From assembly GCA_026120185.1 (NCBI GenBank), contig JANUWF010001272.1, forward strand, positions 124,001 through 188,000: DNA of 64,000 bases. Direction: 5' to 3'. A program made the position numbers and the translations under genes. Of the stretch, positions 22,689-34,521 are shown piece after piece (position 1 is the stretch's first letter; each line of letters starts with the position of its first letter). The DNA comes from Voacanga thouarsii. Taxonomy: Eukaryota; Streptophyta; Magnoliopsida; Gentianales; Apocynaceae. The notes beneath the pieces were generated by a model. The model had not been told where the DNA came from, did no database searches, and saw only the letters and a list, made by a program, of their open reading frames with translations.

Positions 22689-24459
22689 TGTGCATTCGGG
22701 TATATACCTCCCAAATTCTATATATTTTCCTAAAAGTGTGTTCACTAGTTAGTTTTATGTGCATGTAAAGACGTAAAATAGTGAAAGAATAATAAGAAAC
22801 CATTACCAGGATTAGCATATATGAGAAGAATGGATAAAATAAAGGGAAGAATAATACCTTATGTTGTCGTCTTTGTATTTCAAAAATTTCACGAGGTGTG
22901 GCGTGATCCAGCAAAATGAACCAAATTAACGCGTTTGATCACAATCAAACACAGTCCCCTCAAGCCACCAAAATCTATGAATAAGATTCCCTCTGGCAGT
23001 AATCCATAGGAGGAAAGAATTCAATGGCCGCCTAACTGGGTGCTAGTAAGAGGTATATGAGGCGGCTAGGGTTTTCTAGAAAGGAAGAAAAAGAAGAACA
23101 CATAGAGACCAGTTTTGCATTTCTGCGAAAAACCACACCTATTCTAAAATTGTAGCATGTATATCATATATACATGTGTGGTTTCAGATTCCCAAATAAA
23201 AAGGAATACTTTGATGATAATCAGCACCCATAAGATTTCATAATTATAATCTGGCTCATAAATTATAACTAATTATAATTTGAGCATAACAACTTCTTCT
23301 TCTGATAATTAACCCCTATAATGTTATCAAATAACATCTTGAGTTCTTAATTCTCTATTGTGTATAACCTATTAGGCTTCCCGATCAATTGGTAGCGAAG
23401 TATGAATTAATCTAAACATCTTTAGGATAAACAATCTTTAATAGTTAGAATTAAGTTATAAATTCTAATTATAATTGATTTATTAATTCTATAATTAATT
23501 TATCCATATGCAGTAGATTATGAGTGGCATCTAACAATACGTCATGACCACCTAAAAGTCCAGAAAGTCAAATAGCTTTACGTGAACCTTTCGATAGCAA
23601 ACATTAGTGCAATAAACTCCTTTCACCATACAATACCTCATTCAGTACAGAGTATGGATTTACTGCCAATTCCCTCTAGAATATTATTTAATTCTAGCCC
23701 GAATATTTTAGTTTTTGTTCCTATAATACATTACTCGTTATGTATATCAATTGGAACCATTTCCATAACATAGTCATCTTGGCTAAGGACTTCTCAAGTA
23801 ATGATTTCTACAAGTAGTCATGAGATATTTGCTTTTACAATTAGGAGTGGTGAATCCTTTATTGATCCTCTCAACTACTTTCGTTTACTTCATGTTGTAT
23901 CCAATATCCATCCTACAAGTGGTTTTGTTAGGACTCCAAAGATTGGAATCAAAACATAACGCTTAGCAAATAAAGTACCTTAGAGACCTCAAGGCTAATG
24001 ATATTTCCATATTTGCTATGATAAGATTCTATCACTGGTACAAAATAGTTATCCATGTGATTATCTCATGCATAAGTCATCCAATGCACTTGTTATAGTA
24101 ACACGAATCCACACGTTAACTCTGAGCATCACAATAGTCATGGATGTGAGAACCATCGCCTTATCAAATTAGGAAGCATAACATACTCCGTCTTAATGCG
24201 TTAATGATGTCCTATCTCATTAACACTATTATCACAGATAATTGAAGTAGAAAAACTATATAGTGTAGTAGAAGCTTTATATCATGATCTCTATCATGAT
24301 TTTCTTAATATAGTATTGCACTTGGGACTTTATCTACTAGTTATATTCACATGAAAGTATAAATAAAACAAATCAAAAGATAAAGAATGCCTTGTATTAT
24401 TAAATAAATGTGCAACATACAAAAATACATATGATTGCCTCTAAGGCAAAACACTAACA
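22689..24459 (-). repeat. Copia-Y solo LTR inside gypsy Z protease
   Basis: In element orientation it begins TGTTAGTGTTTTGCC at 24459 and ends near 22689. It is alignable with 46517-48239 (shared ATTAATTTAT-rich middle and the AACTCCTTTCACCATACAAT block). The interrupted gypsy protease reads on both sides. Flanks do not form a clear TSD, and the end at 22689 is approximate. Confidence 0.82.
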
Positions 24460-25680
24460 TCAGTAAGAAATTATATGGCAATTCTAACCCATTCTATTGC
24501 ATATAGCATGTAAACACTTAATTTACATAGGAATGAGCAGAGCCTTGGTCAATCAATACATTAACTTTATAGTCTTGGATAGTTAGCGTAACTTCAAAAA
24601 CTGTAGAATACATTTCTCGCTCCTTTTGTCCTTTGCAAACACCTTAGCCTTTACTTGGGGTTTGGATCGATCCACTTAGTTCAGTAATGGATTAGAACTT
24701 CCCTGAGCATTCTACCACAGCTTCTGGCATGAGTCTCTTAAGGGTTAGAGTCTCTGCAATTATAATACCTCCACTAATTGCTCTTACATCAACAATCACT
24801 CTCTTTGTGCTCCCTTTTCCTATAGAAATGACACCCTGTCTCCTTCCAATTATTCCCAACTAGAGTAGGTCGAGCCTACTTTCCCTTATTATTCCACAGT
24901 TGTCACAAATGCCCTTTTGGCAAGAAATTTCTTAAAAGGTATTGCTATTTTACTAGTGAATTTTCAATTATATTTTATTCTCCATTGTGCTTGCAACATC
25001 AATTGTAGCAGAATAGGTCATAAGTGGAAAATGATATAGTACCAGTCATAATTTTAGCTTTAAACCGTTAATGAACTGACATGCAGGATTTTGCTCTATA
25101 TCTATCATGCGATAGAAATATTTGGACAATCAAGTAAATTTTGTCGCATATTGTGCCACTTTAAGGTTTGGAATTCATCATCCTACTTCTCGCACTATCC
25201 ATTGCGGTATTTATTCTGCCCAAAATGCCATCACAATTGTACTCCAATCCATTTCTCACCATCTTGCTCCCATAGTTCTTGGATTCTCGTCCACTATTCT
25301 TTCGCTAGTCCTCAAAGACAAAATGCTACAAATTTTACCATCTTTTATGCTGAATACTTCAAAGTTCATAAGATGTCATCTATGCCTTCAAGCCATAACT
25401 CGACTTTTTGATCTTATTCAGCTTCTCCCGAGAAAATCGAAGACTTAAACTTCAACAAAAAAAAAAAAAATTTAAAGCATTATCCTACCTCTTTAAATTC
25501 ATTTTTTCAGTAAAATTCCACAATATCTTTGCCATTGTCCCAAACTTTGGGCAACCGTAACATCGTCTGTTCCACTTATTCCACTGGCTTGTGAAGGATC
25601 TACCCTCGGAACAACTTCTTGACCTAGCTAGTTTACTACCGAGGCAGTGCAAGCTTTTAGAGGCACTTTAATATCGCAAA
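24460..25680 (-). pseudogene. Gypsy Z Gag and N-terminal protease, decayed
   Basis: The minus strand starts MPLKACTASVVN at about 25660-25680. It runs through a degraded gag, alignable with R gag near 25100-25430, where the plus-strand open frames are only shadows. It ends with an aspartic protease motif, VLIDQGSAHSYVN (24500-24545), where D-Q-G replaces the usual D-S/T-G. Frames are broken throughout. The gene order gag-PR | RT | RNase H | IN matches the rest of Z. Confidence 0.72.
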
Positions 25681-25943
25681 TAAAATAGATGAAACTTGCA
25701 TAAGGCAAAAATATTCATATTTATGCATACTATGTTCATAATTTATAATAAAAGAAACATATATGCAAATAGGCAACAATAAACATCAATGATTAATAAT
25801 ATATATATTAAAGATTTAAAATTGTAGCATGGAAATAAGCACATAACTGCAAACATCTCCAGACTACGTAGACCTTATCTAATCTCTTGCCGTTGAAAAT
25901 GTAGTCATAATTCATCTTTTGATTTCAAAGGATCAATCATATC
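25681..25943 (-). other. Gypsy Z untranslated leader, left part
   Basis: AT-rich leader between gag and primer site, split by element T. The last five bases, ATATC (25939-25943), are one copy of the T target-site duplication. Confidence 0.7.
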
Positions 25944-26211
25944 TGTAATACCCCGCCCAAAACCACATTTGACTATGGGGAAAAGTCATGCATTGCATAG
26001 CATTTTGCATTTTATGTGGTAGCTTAGAATTATTTTAGTTGTATGGATGCATGTGAATTTTTCCATTGCTCTTGCACTTGAATTAATTGATATGAAATAG
26101 TTGTGTTGTTAAAGATTTGGATAAGGGAGGTTTGGTCGAAGATTTGGAAGGATGAGTATTGGGGTGTGGTGAGAACTGATTATAGAAAAAAAATTAGTAT
26201 TGGAGTTGTTT

Positions 26212-26262
26212 TGGAATAGCGGGGAGGTTGGTGATTTCCTTTGGTAACCCAAGTTCGAATCC
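26212..26262 (+). promoter_or_regulatory. tRNA-like A-box/B-box segment in T 5' LTR
   Basis: TGGAATAGCGG (26212-26222) and AGTTCGAATCC (26252-26262), 40 nt start to start and 268-318 nt inside the LTR. The B-box core GTTCGAATCC is perfect. In the 3' LTR the counterpart is 39593-39643, with one substitution in the B-box. Confidence 0.55.
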
Positions 26263-28018
26263 TACCTTTTGTGAAGTTAGTTTCTCTTCTTGAAAATTCC
26301 TTTCCTTAGAGTTTCCATGTCTTGGCCGAAAAAGATCTAGCAAACCTAGAGAAATTTTAGTGTCATTATTCCAAGGAAATAAGTCTCTATATTTATTTCC
26401 TAAATTTAAGAACCTTGATGTGAATAAAGTTCACTTTTAATTTTCAGCTTTTATTCCTTAGGATTTTCGAAAAACCCCTAGCTAACAATTAAAATTTCAA
26501 CTTGAATTGAGCGAGATAGATCTTGCCATGGATAGTTGGAATTAATGAAGCATTTTTCTAGTAGGAAACCTTGTTGATTTTAACCCTAGAACCTAAGCTA
26601 AAAATCTAGAAAAAAATTCTAGCAAGTGCCGCTACTTCTTAGAGGAATTTTAGCTCAACTTAAACTCTTCCAAAGCTAGGAAATCTTATCCTAAATCCCT
26701 TAGCAGATCAGACTTTTATTTCAATCCTAATTCAACTAGGATTTTCTTCCTTATCCTAGTAGAATTTCGGCAGCTTTGTGTCAACACAAGCTGTCTGAAA
26801 TTCCAGCACTCCTTAAGTGCAATCCAACTTTCCAAACCCTAGCTCAAAACACCTAAATACTCCTTATCAATTCAAATTACCTTAGCTACACAAAACCAGA
26901 ATTTTATCTTCACCAAACTATAGAAATTCGGCCAGCTTAGGAACCAGAATTTTCAACAGCTTTTTACAGGAAATTTCGGCCAGCTTTTGTATTTCTATTC
27001 CAACCGAAATTCTGCACACACAACATACCGAAAAACCCCAGCTAAACAAGACAATTTCTACGCCTATAACCCTCATTATTTCTCTAGAAATTTCGGTAGA
27101 ACTACAGCAAAAACAGTCCAGAAATTCTTCCTCTTCTATTCAAAAGTTTTGCACAGCACATAAGGTCATCTTGCGCAGAATTTTAGTCTCCAAAGCCTTC
27201 TCATACTCTTCCTTGTTTGGCCCTAAATTCTGAAGACAATCAGCCCTTCTCTTTACCAATATTTCGGCCACCACAAGGGAGCAAATTGCAGATTATTTTC
27301 TTCCCTTAAACTCACCTAAATTCAGCAGTAAGGAGAGACATCCCAAGCTGCAATTTTCGCCTTGCTGTCCAAGAAGCCTAAAGCCATTAGGAGTCTTTCT
27401 AAACATCACCATCTAACCCTAAACCAATCTTCTCTAACTCTAAATCATTGCGGTCGTCTATCCTCTCCATTCTACACAAAAATTCCAACAAGAACTCCAC
27501 AGCAAATTTTTGAAAACCTCAAGAACAACACCTAGCAAAAACCGATCACCCTCCAAGGTAAGCAAAAACCATCTCAACTTCTTGATTCCTTTCTTCCATC
27601 AATTCTCTTCCTTTTCTTCTTTGAAATCACGCCATCTCAAGGCTTATTTCATCTCTTTATGCATTCTCGGTCATAAGGAAGGAAAAAGGAGACAACTTTT
27701 CTCTTCTAATCCAATGAACTCGGGACAATCACCATAGGAGCATCGGGATCTTGCCACCCGGTTGTTGTAAGGTATGGAAATACTTACCCTTAATGCCGGA
27801 ATTAAGGTTTAAGGTAGTAGATGATGTCTATTACCTTGTTGAATATATGGTCATAGTATATGATCTTAGGGGATTGTGAATTGTTATTAAAATAAATGAG
27901 TTTGGCACTTGTTCGAATTAGTTGAAGCCCTGATCATGATATTATATGGTTTAGATCAGGAGGATAATTGAGGAAAGCAAGCTGTGAAATTATCTCGTTT
28001 ATTTGAGGGATATCAAGT

Positions 28019-28099
28019 AAGTCCTTGCATAAACACTTTTGTTAAATGTTGTGATGGTAAGTCCTTGTATAAACTCTTTGGTTAAATGTTGTGATGGCA
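28019..28099 (+). repeat. 40-bp tandem duplication in T LTR
   Basis: Two copies of a unit starting GTCCTTG (28021 and 28061) and ending TGTTGTGATGG. Also present in the 3' LTR near 41315-41392, so it predates insertion. Confidence 0.8.
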
Positions 28100-28374
28100 A
28101 GTCTATGTTGTGAAGCTTTGTAAAGCTTTTGTTGAGCTATGTTTGCTTGGGTTGTAAACGTGGATATTTATTCTTTAAATGGTTTGGTCAAACTAACGAT
28201 TTTATCAAGAAAACTATTCTTTTCCTGAAACTTTTAGAAATCTCTTTTAATGAAAACCACGTTTTACAAAGCCAAGGTTTGGAAATATTGTGAATAAGGA
28301 ATTGACGGATATGTTCGTTGAGTACTCAATAAGGATAGGCTTATAGTACTAGTCTTGGAGGGCTTGAGTAAGTC

Positions 28375-28399
28375 TTCTGGCAGGAGGCCACCTCCAGAA
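28375..28399. promoter_or_regulatory. LTR palindrome (T 5' LTR)
   Basis: TTCTGG, CAGGAGGCCACC, TCCAGAA pair with each other. In the 3' LTR (41668-41694) the centre is AGGAGGCCTCCT. Confidence 0.6.
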
Positions 28400-28822
28400 C
28401 ATAAGCTCTGCTTGAAAAGGCGACAGTATTGGTTGGTCAGGCCGGTCCAAGCTAGCATGTGTACCTAGTAAGGTATTATTTATTTTCCTAGCATGGACAC
28501 CCGCATGGTTTTGTTGGATGTAGAGAATGAGAAGTATCTCACCCGGTGAGCTATACACTCACCTTGATCAGAACGCCCAATGTGTGGTAATCTGGTTCGG
28601 ACAAGGTGCACAAAGTGTGGTGCCTTGGCCATTTTGTTCTCATGGAGCCCAACGTGTGGTGACATGATTGTTTATTCGAGTGGATGATTGTTTTGTGTAA
28701 AGTATGACTACGGAAAAACCCACTCTTTGCAAAAGACAAATTATTTATGACTTGCCAAATATTTCTACAAATGTTTTCCACTTTGTATACACGTACAGTT
28801 TTAAACACCATGCGCATACACA

Positions 28823-28870
28823 GGACTTACTGAGATTTATTCTCACACTGTTTTACATCATGTTTTCAGG
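28823..28870 (+). promoter_or_regulatory. Conserved LTR hairpin and TTTTCAGG (T 5' LTR)
   Basis: GGACTTAC, then stem TGAGA (28831), loop TTTAT, TCTCA, then TTTTCAGG at 28863-28870. The stem begins 325 nt before the LTR end. The 3' LTR copy is at 42125-42139. Confidence 0.6.
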
Positions 28871-29157
28871 AGATAGACTGTGTTGAGTCAACGGGGCATT
28901 GATAGTTGAAGTTTTTCTAATTATTGTCATCTTTGCTTAGGAGACATTGGTTGTTTATGCTGTTGAACGATTAATTATTTTTATTTCATTTTGCTCCAAG
29001 TCGAGCCTGATGTAATAAGAGTATTTCTTTATTTATCTAAGTTGAATCTCTTAGAGGTTGCCTGTGTATTTTATCCCTCGTTTTAAAGACCCCTTGTCCT
29101 ATGGGACGGGACGACATCCCCACCCTTTTCGGGTACGTAGTCATGGGTTGTTACAAG

Positions 29158-29168
29158 TGGTATCAGAG
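29158..29168 (+). other. Primer-binding site of T (tRNA-Met initiator)
   Basis: TGGTATCAGAG two bases after the LTR end, as expected for plant Ty3/gypsy elements primed by initiator Met tRNA. Confidence 0.9.
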
Positions 29169-29256
29169 AACAATGTTTAGGCAATTACTTGACTTATGGG
29201 GTTCTATTTTCTTAAGTATTTTGATCTGGTGCTAATTTTTATCTTTTGTTTATAGG

Positions 29257-29390
29257 ATGGTCATAAGAGTTGTATCGGCTACCAGAGACTGGCCCGCTGG
29301 CTGCGAGAATCCACCTGCCCCACTACCCGTAGCTGATCTACCCGCGTCCGATTCAGAGAGAGAACATGAGCCATCAGTGCTAGACGACCC
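29257..29390 (+). CDS. T pre-gag acidic ORF, first part (split by solo LTR)
   Basis: Starts MVIRVVSATRDW about 100 nt after the primer site, with TTTATAGG just before the ATG. The first 44 codons stop at the TSD GACCC. Reading across one TSD copy, the frame joins exactly to 33753 (phase 2+1 bases), giving one frame of 290 codons with no stop. The whole is rich in Glu and Asp (EVEESLGEDEGDEEM). No domain is recognised. The R copies have an extra ORF at the same place. Confidence 0.65.
29386..29390. repeat. Target-site duplication GACCC of solo R LTR, left
   Basis: GACCC before the LTR start, identical to 33748-33752 after its end. Confidence 0.95.
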
Positions 29391-29704
29391 TGTAACACCC
29401 TGCTGCCTAGGCCCGCCAGGGCCAGGGATATCGCCCCATCCAAAGGATAAGGGGTCCTTATAACTAGGACACACAAATATAATAGCGGAAATAAAATGAT
29501 ACTTCAACTTAAAATTTATTACAACCCAAAAGAAATAATAATAAACCCAAGAATACTCAAAACAAATCCATAATAAAAATTCATCCGCTCTCAGCTCTCC
29601 CAACATTACACAAAATAAATCCTCAGAAAATTCTTCCAAAGCAGACAATATATAGCTACTCATGCCCACAGCAGGATTGACCTGAAATCATGATAAAATG
29701 GTGG

Positions 29705-29720
29705 TGAGACAGAAATCTCA
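29705..29720 (-). promoter_or_regulatory. Conserved LTR hairpin (solo R)
   Basis: Minus-strand TGAGA, loop TTTCTG, TCTCA; preceded by GGACTTAC and 330 nt from the LTR 3' end. CCTGAAA at 29681 gives TTTCAGG downstream of it. Confidence 0.6.
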
Positions 29721-31002
29721 GTAAGTCCGTGTGTGCTTCGGGTGTTTAGTGAAAACAGTTCGTGGATGCAAAGTGTGAAACCTTTATAAGAGAAATACTG
29801 GCAAGCAATAACATTAGTCAGAAACAAGAGTGGCGTTTTGGCTTTTCCAGCCATACATAAGTAATAAAATCAACCACTCGAAAGAAAGGAATATGGGTTA
29901 CCACACGTTGGGCCCCATAACCGGTCAAAATGCCGACACTTTGTGCAGACTGACAAAAATAGGTGATCGGCCTACTGGGCAAGATACTCCTCCTTCTCTA
30001 TACCCAAACAACAACCGGGTGTCTATTCCGGCAAACCACAGTCACTTGACTAAAAACAAACTGCTAGCTCGGATCGGCACGACTCACTGGACTGACATCT
30101 TATCCGGGAAGGACTCACCCCTTAGAGGTGGCCACCTACTGAGAGACTTACCCTAACCCTTGAAAGACTAGTCCTAGTAGTTCACCCTTATTGAGTACTC
30201 AACGACGTTTCTCACTTGGGATAAAATGAACAAAACACTGTTCCACATGAAAATGGCAATTTATGGGTTTTCCAAAGTCTTTAACAAAATCAGTTTTAGA
30301 AAGAGTTTGAGTTTGAGTAAATCTACTCATTAGCTTTTAAATAATTCAAATGTTCGAAATAAGAAAGGATTTAACCCTCAATTTCCTTTAGATAAATGAT
30401 TGTCCATGCACTCTACACTTGGCTTGCCATAATAAACATTTTGCATCAAACAGGTTTTATGTAGGAGCTTACCTGATTCTTGCTCACAATAACAAGGTCT
30501 CCAACGGCAGACCTAACCCCACATTGGCAAATACAAATCACAATCAATTTCAAGCCATAAACTACTTCCTTAATTTTAAATCGACTCAACTTACTACTAC
30601 CATGATCCTAGTGTCCCAAGCTTTAAGGTTAAACAATAAGTAAATAGGTTTAAGAGTTGAACCTAGCACAATTATTTAAAATAATTAATGGTTTGGGAAA
30701 TAAATTTAATAAGTTGAAAGCTTAAATCTAGTTAGGGAAAATTTAGAGTTTATTTGATCAAGAGTTCTAGGTAGTATTAAATAAAATAATGATTTATTAA
30801 TAATTTAGCTGTTAGAAAATAATTGGTAGCTTAAATTAGTTGAAAATAAATTTAATGAGTCTCACTTGAACAATGTTAAATAAATTCTTAAGGAGTTTTG
30901 ATTAGAAGATAATAGTTAAATTTTTAGTAATATATATTCTACTAATTGTAATTATTTTCATAAAAGCTTTAATTGATCTCATTGTATTAAGTAATATATA
31001 TA

Positions 31003-31035
<33 letters not shown>

Positions 31036-33440
31036 TATTTTTCTAGCAAAAATCATTATTTGTTTGACTAAAATATCCTTTATATATATGACAAACCAAA
31101 TCTACCCTTCCTGGGGTTTTTTTTTTTTTGAAAATACTAAGACAAATTATTTTATTGAATATTTTATTCATGAAGTAAAAATTTGTTTGGGGACAACTAG
31201 ATCATGATCAAATTCCTATGGCTAACCACAAATCAATACATACACAATCCTTTAATTCATCAAATCATCCAAATCATGCATACAAGCATATATCTCAATT
31301 TATCAACACATGATCTAACCCCTACTAGCATAAATATGATCATGGCTTCAATATTAATCCATCATGAATATAAACCGTATTCATCAAAGGTGACATAATC
31401 TCTAGCATACTTCATCACATATACTACTTATGACATGCATCAACCTCAAATCATCATATAATCATCTAAGACAATCCTTCCATGCATAAATCCCATCTCC
31501 TTCACAATCACACATATATTCATACTTCAATCTCAATAATATATATATATATATATATATACTCAAATCCTATCACCATCCACCTGTTATCATTATCACC
31601 CTAGAGACATGCTTCTAGAGTTTAAAAGAAGGATTGATGGTACTTACTTGGTTGATGAACGTCTTGAATGAGTTTAGAGTAGATCTCAACTCCTAGGTGT
31701 CTAACTTTGTCCAAAGGAGATGGCGAGAGCATGATTATGGAGAAGAAGTCATCCGACCAAGGGAGAGGAGTTTCGGACGCAAGAGAGAGAGAGAGAGAGA
31801 GAGAGAAAAGAAGAGATCATTAGTATGTTTATTCACATTGGTTCTCACTAGAGATCATGTTTAGAGAAGATGAAGTTGATAGAGTAAATTTACCTTGAAG
31901 ATGTTCTTGTCCTTCACAGAAATTTCTGCTTTTGATCCGAAGTAGCAAGATGATTTGAGGAATTTGATGTTAATAATGGTGTTGATGGACTCACAGCAGT
32001 GAGTAGGTCAAATTTGGAAGTTTTTGAGAGGATTTGAGGTGGTTTGGAGGGGTATTAAGTGTAGGGAAGATGTAGGTGTTCTTGGTGTAGTGTGTGTGTT
32101 CTTGGAGATTGAGAGATTTCGAGAGGTGGTTCTTGTGCAGCTGCCAAATTTTTGTGAGGGATACGGCTGGCCAAATTTCTGTAGGGTTTAGGGAGTTGTT
32201 TCTCTGATTTGGAGAGGAAGGGTTAGTTGTCACAATCCTTGGAGAATATTTTTAGGAAGTGAATTTGGAAACTAAATATTCTAGGATATCTTGATAATTT
32301 GGAGAGCTTTAAAGGTCTCCTATGGCCGACTGGTTGAGCAACTTTTCGGAGGAATTAAAGCTGATTCAAGGTAGCTTATGGTGGCTGAAACTAAGGTGCA
32401 CAATGATGAAGAAGATGTCTGGTCATTTGAGTAAGATATTATGGAAGGTTGCTAATCAAGGATGGCTGGAATTTTGGAAACCAATCATGCTAAATTGCTG
32501 GGATTTGTTGGAGAGATTTTCGGACAGCCATTGCTGAATTTCGTGCCGAAGCTTGAGGGAAACAATGGAGCTCTGTTAATGGAGGTTTAAGGAAGTTTTT
32601 GACAGATTAAGGTTGGTGTTTCGGCCAGAAGAAAAATAGGAAACAAAGCTGGAAATTTGGACTGCCCAGCATTTCGCTGAACAGGAATTTTTCTGGGCAG
32701 ATTTTCAGCTGCCACTTCCAGCCAATTTATAGCGAGTTTTGAAAGGAATTTCAGGGGTTTTCAAGGCTGGTATCTAGCCTTCTTCATTAAGGAAAAACAT
32801 GGCTAAGGTACTGAACAATATCTGGAAGAAAACAGCTTGGTTTTGGACTCTCAAAACTATTTTTCGTACATGAATTTCTTCCTGTTTTGTTCCAGCTTTG
32901 AGCTGTCCGAAATTGGTCAAGAATTTTCAGATTTCAAACTGATCCTAAAGATCATTTTTCTGGCAGCATTTGGGAGGGAATGTTAGCTAAAAATTTTGAC
33001 ATTTTGAAGGTACAAGAAGTTGGAGAATTTCAGCTCATGCCATGAAGGAAGATGAACTAGTCTAGAGTGAAATTTCAGCAAGCTTACTAGAGGGATTTTT
33101 CCCCTTGGAATTTCCCACCATTCTTCCACATTTTTCAGACCATGAGAAGCCTTTTACTAGGGCATTTTGATCCCATAAGATCACAACATTTTACTGAAAT
33201 TTCTGGAAAGAAAATGGATAGAACATCTTGATCAAACTAAGAAGTTGAAACCTAAGAAAAACCAAAGATCAAGGGAACAAGAATTCCCTTTAGGAAATTC
33301 GAGTAGGGCAAAAGAGTGGAATGAGAATAATCCTAACATGTCTCTTTTAGGACATCATCCCTACCTTACTCTAAGCTCCTAAGACCGAAATTTCCTCCAC
33401 TAAGCAAAAATAAAATTTAATCTAGCTAAAGCTTTATGAT

Positions 33441-33495
33441 GGAATTTGAACCCAAGACCTCAAGAATTAATTCCAAAGCTCTAACCACTACACCA
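33441..33495 (-). promoter_or_regulatory. tRNA-like A-box/B-box segment (solo R)
   Basis: Minus-strand A-box TGGTGTAGTGG (33485-33495) and B-box GGTTCAAATTCC (33441-33452). Confidence 0.55.
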
Positions 33496-33752
33496 CAACA
33501 ACTTTTGTTGATATTTTCACTAGAAAATTATTTTCTATTCAATCCACAAGCTATCTCCCTATTTTCACCTCGGCAAAAATTATCATTTTACCCCTCTCAC
33601 ACAATACTCATCAAGAAGACTTCAAGACAATAAAACTCAAATCCAAAGCACATAAAAATCATATAAAAATATATTTAACCATGAAAGAAAATATGATATG
33701 CATCCCAACCCCCTTACTTTAAGGTTGGTTTTGACCGAGGTTTCACAGACCC

Positions 33753-34491
33753 GGTGGTTGAGGCGGAGATAGAGGTCGAGGAGAGCTTAGGGGAAGATGA
33801 GGGAGATGAGGAGATGACGGAGTTGAGTGAGGGAGAGGTAGATGAGCTAGGGAATAAGGGAGACGATGAGAACGAGGGAGAGATGGCTGGGGTAGAAGGA
33901 GAGGAAGAGGAGGTAATGGAGGTTCCCCGAACCCCACAAATAGGGGAAGTTGATAGGACCCCTGCTTGCCATAACCCTAAAGGGTCCAGTGGTGAGGGAT
34001 ATACGCTGAGAGATGGGGTTGCCCCGGGAGAGAGAGACCTTAGGCAGTCAGTTCTAGGAGGGGTAGATAAGGGTAAGAGGAAGCTGGAAGAGAGTCCTAA
34101 GGTGTGTGGACTCCGATATGGACTTGGCGTAGATGCCATGCTAAGAAGAGAGGGGTTGTTTGACCCGGTTGATTCTGGGAGTGAGAGGCCTGAGCCTAAG
34201 AGTGCGGTTAGATTAGCATTGGATGAGCTCTATGAGACGGCCATGAGAGCCAAGAGAGGCCGAGAGGGTGAGTCAGGGCAGCCAAGTGAGAGTGTTGGAT
34301 TTGCGAGGAACTACATAGGGAGACCCAATAGCTCCGTGGGGTGGCTTTTGGAACCAACCTCTGACGACTCCGATGCTTTTTTGAAACTAGGGAGAGTCGA
34401 ACATAGAAGACCAGCAGCTTTTACTTTTCTTTCTTTGGGATTTGCATACCTTTGTTTGTTTATTTCTTTTAAGGGAGCATGTTGCTTATAG
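33753..34491 (+). CDS. T pre-gag acidic ORF, second part
   Basis: This continues the frame interrupted at 29390. It starts with a strongly acidic stretch (ESLGEDEGDEEMTELSEGE). A central part follows with basic clusters (RAKRGREGE). The C-terminus ends in a hydrophobic run, AAFTFLSLGFAYLCLFISF, which could span a membrane or could be non-native read-through after a mutation. There are 245 codons in this part. The absence of stops contrasts with the adjoining gag, which has 13. No family is recognised; the function is unknown. Confidence 0.6.
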
Positions 34492-34521
34492 GGCTTATTT
34501 ATCATTTTAAATAAAAAGGGT

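Larger units (their letters stand above)
25944..29155 (+). repeat. Gypsy T 5' LTR
   Basis: A 3,212-base LTR, TGTAATACCCC to GGTTGTTACA. In its first 157 bases I count 8 differences from the 3' LTR, i.e. about 5%. It contains tRNA-like boxes (26212-26262), a 40-base tandem duplication (about 28019-28099), a palindrome (28375-28399), a terminal hairpin (28831-28845) and a terminal GACGGGACGACATCCC block. ORFs within it are short and not conserved. Confidence 0.93.
29391..33747 (-). repeat. Family R solo LTR nested in T
   Basis: A 4,357-base LTR with R-type ends (plus-strand TGTAACACC to GTTTCACA) and perfect GACCC duplications. No interior is present, so the element was reduced by recombination between its two LTRs. 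It interrupts the T pre-gag ORF after codon 44. Internal marks: hairpin 29705-29720, palindrome about 30119-30145, compound TA/TG run 30995-31035, TA run 31541-31561, GA run 31782-31807, tRNA-like boxes 33441-33495. An open frame at 32322-32537 is not conserved in other copies. Confidence 0.95.

Noticed and set aside
25091..25448. Two plus-strand open frames of 106 and 108 codons
   Set aside because: They are opposite-strand shadows of the decayed gypsy Z gag.
27510..27737. Open frame repeated at 40804-41031 as a conserved gene
   Set aside because: It occurs twice only because it lies in the two T LTRs; it has no domain and no support elsewhere.
33714..34139. 141-codon Ser/Pro-rich minus-strand frame
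   Set aside because: It is the antisense shadow of the acidic T pre-gag ORF.
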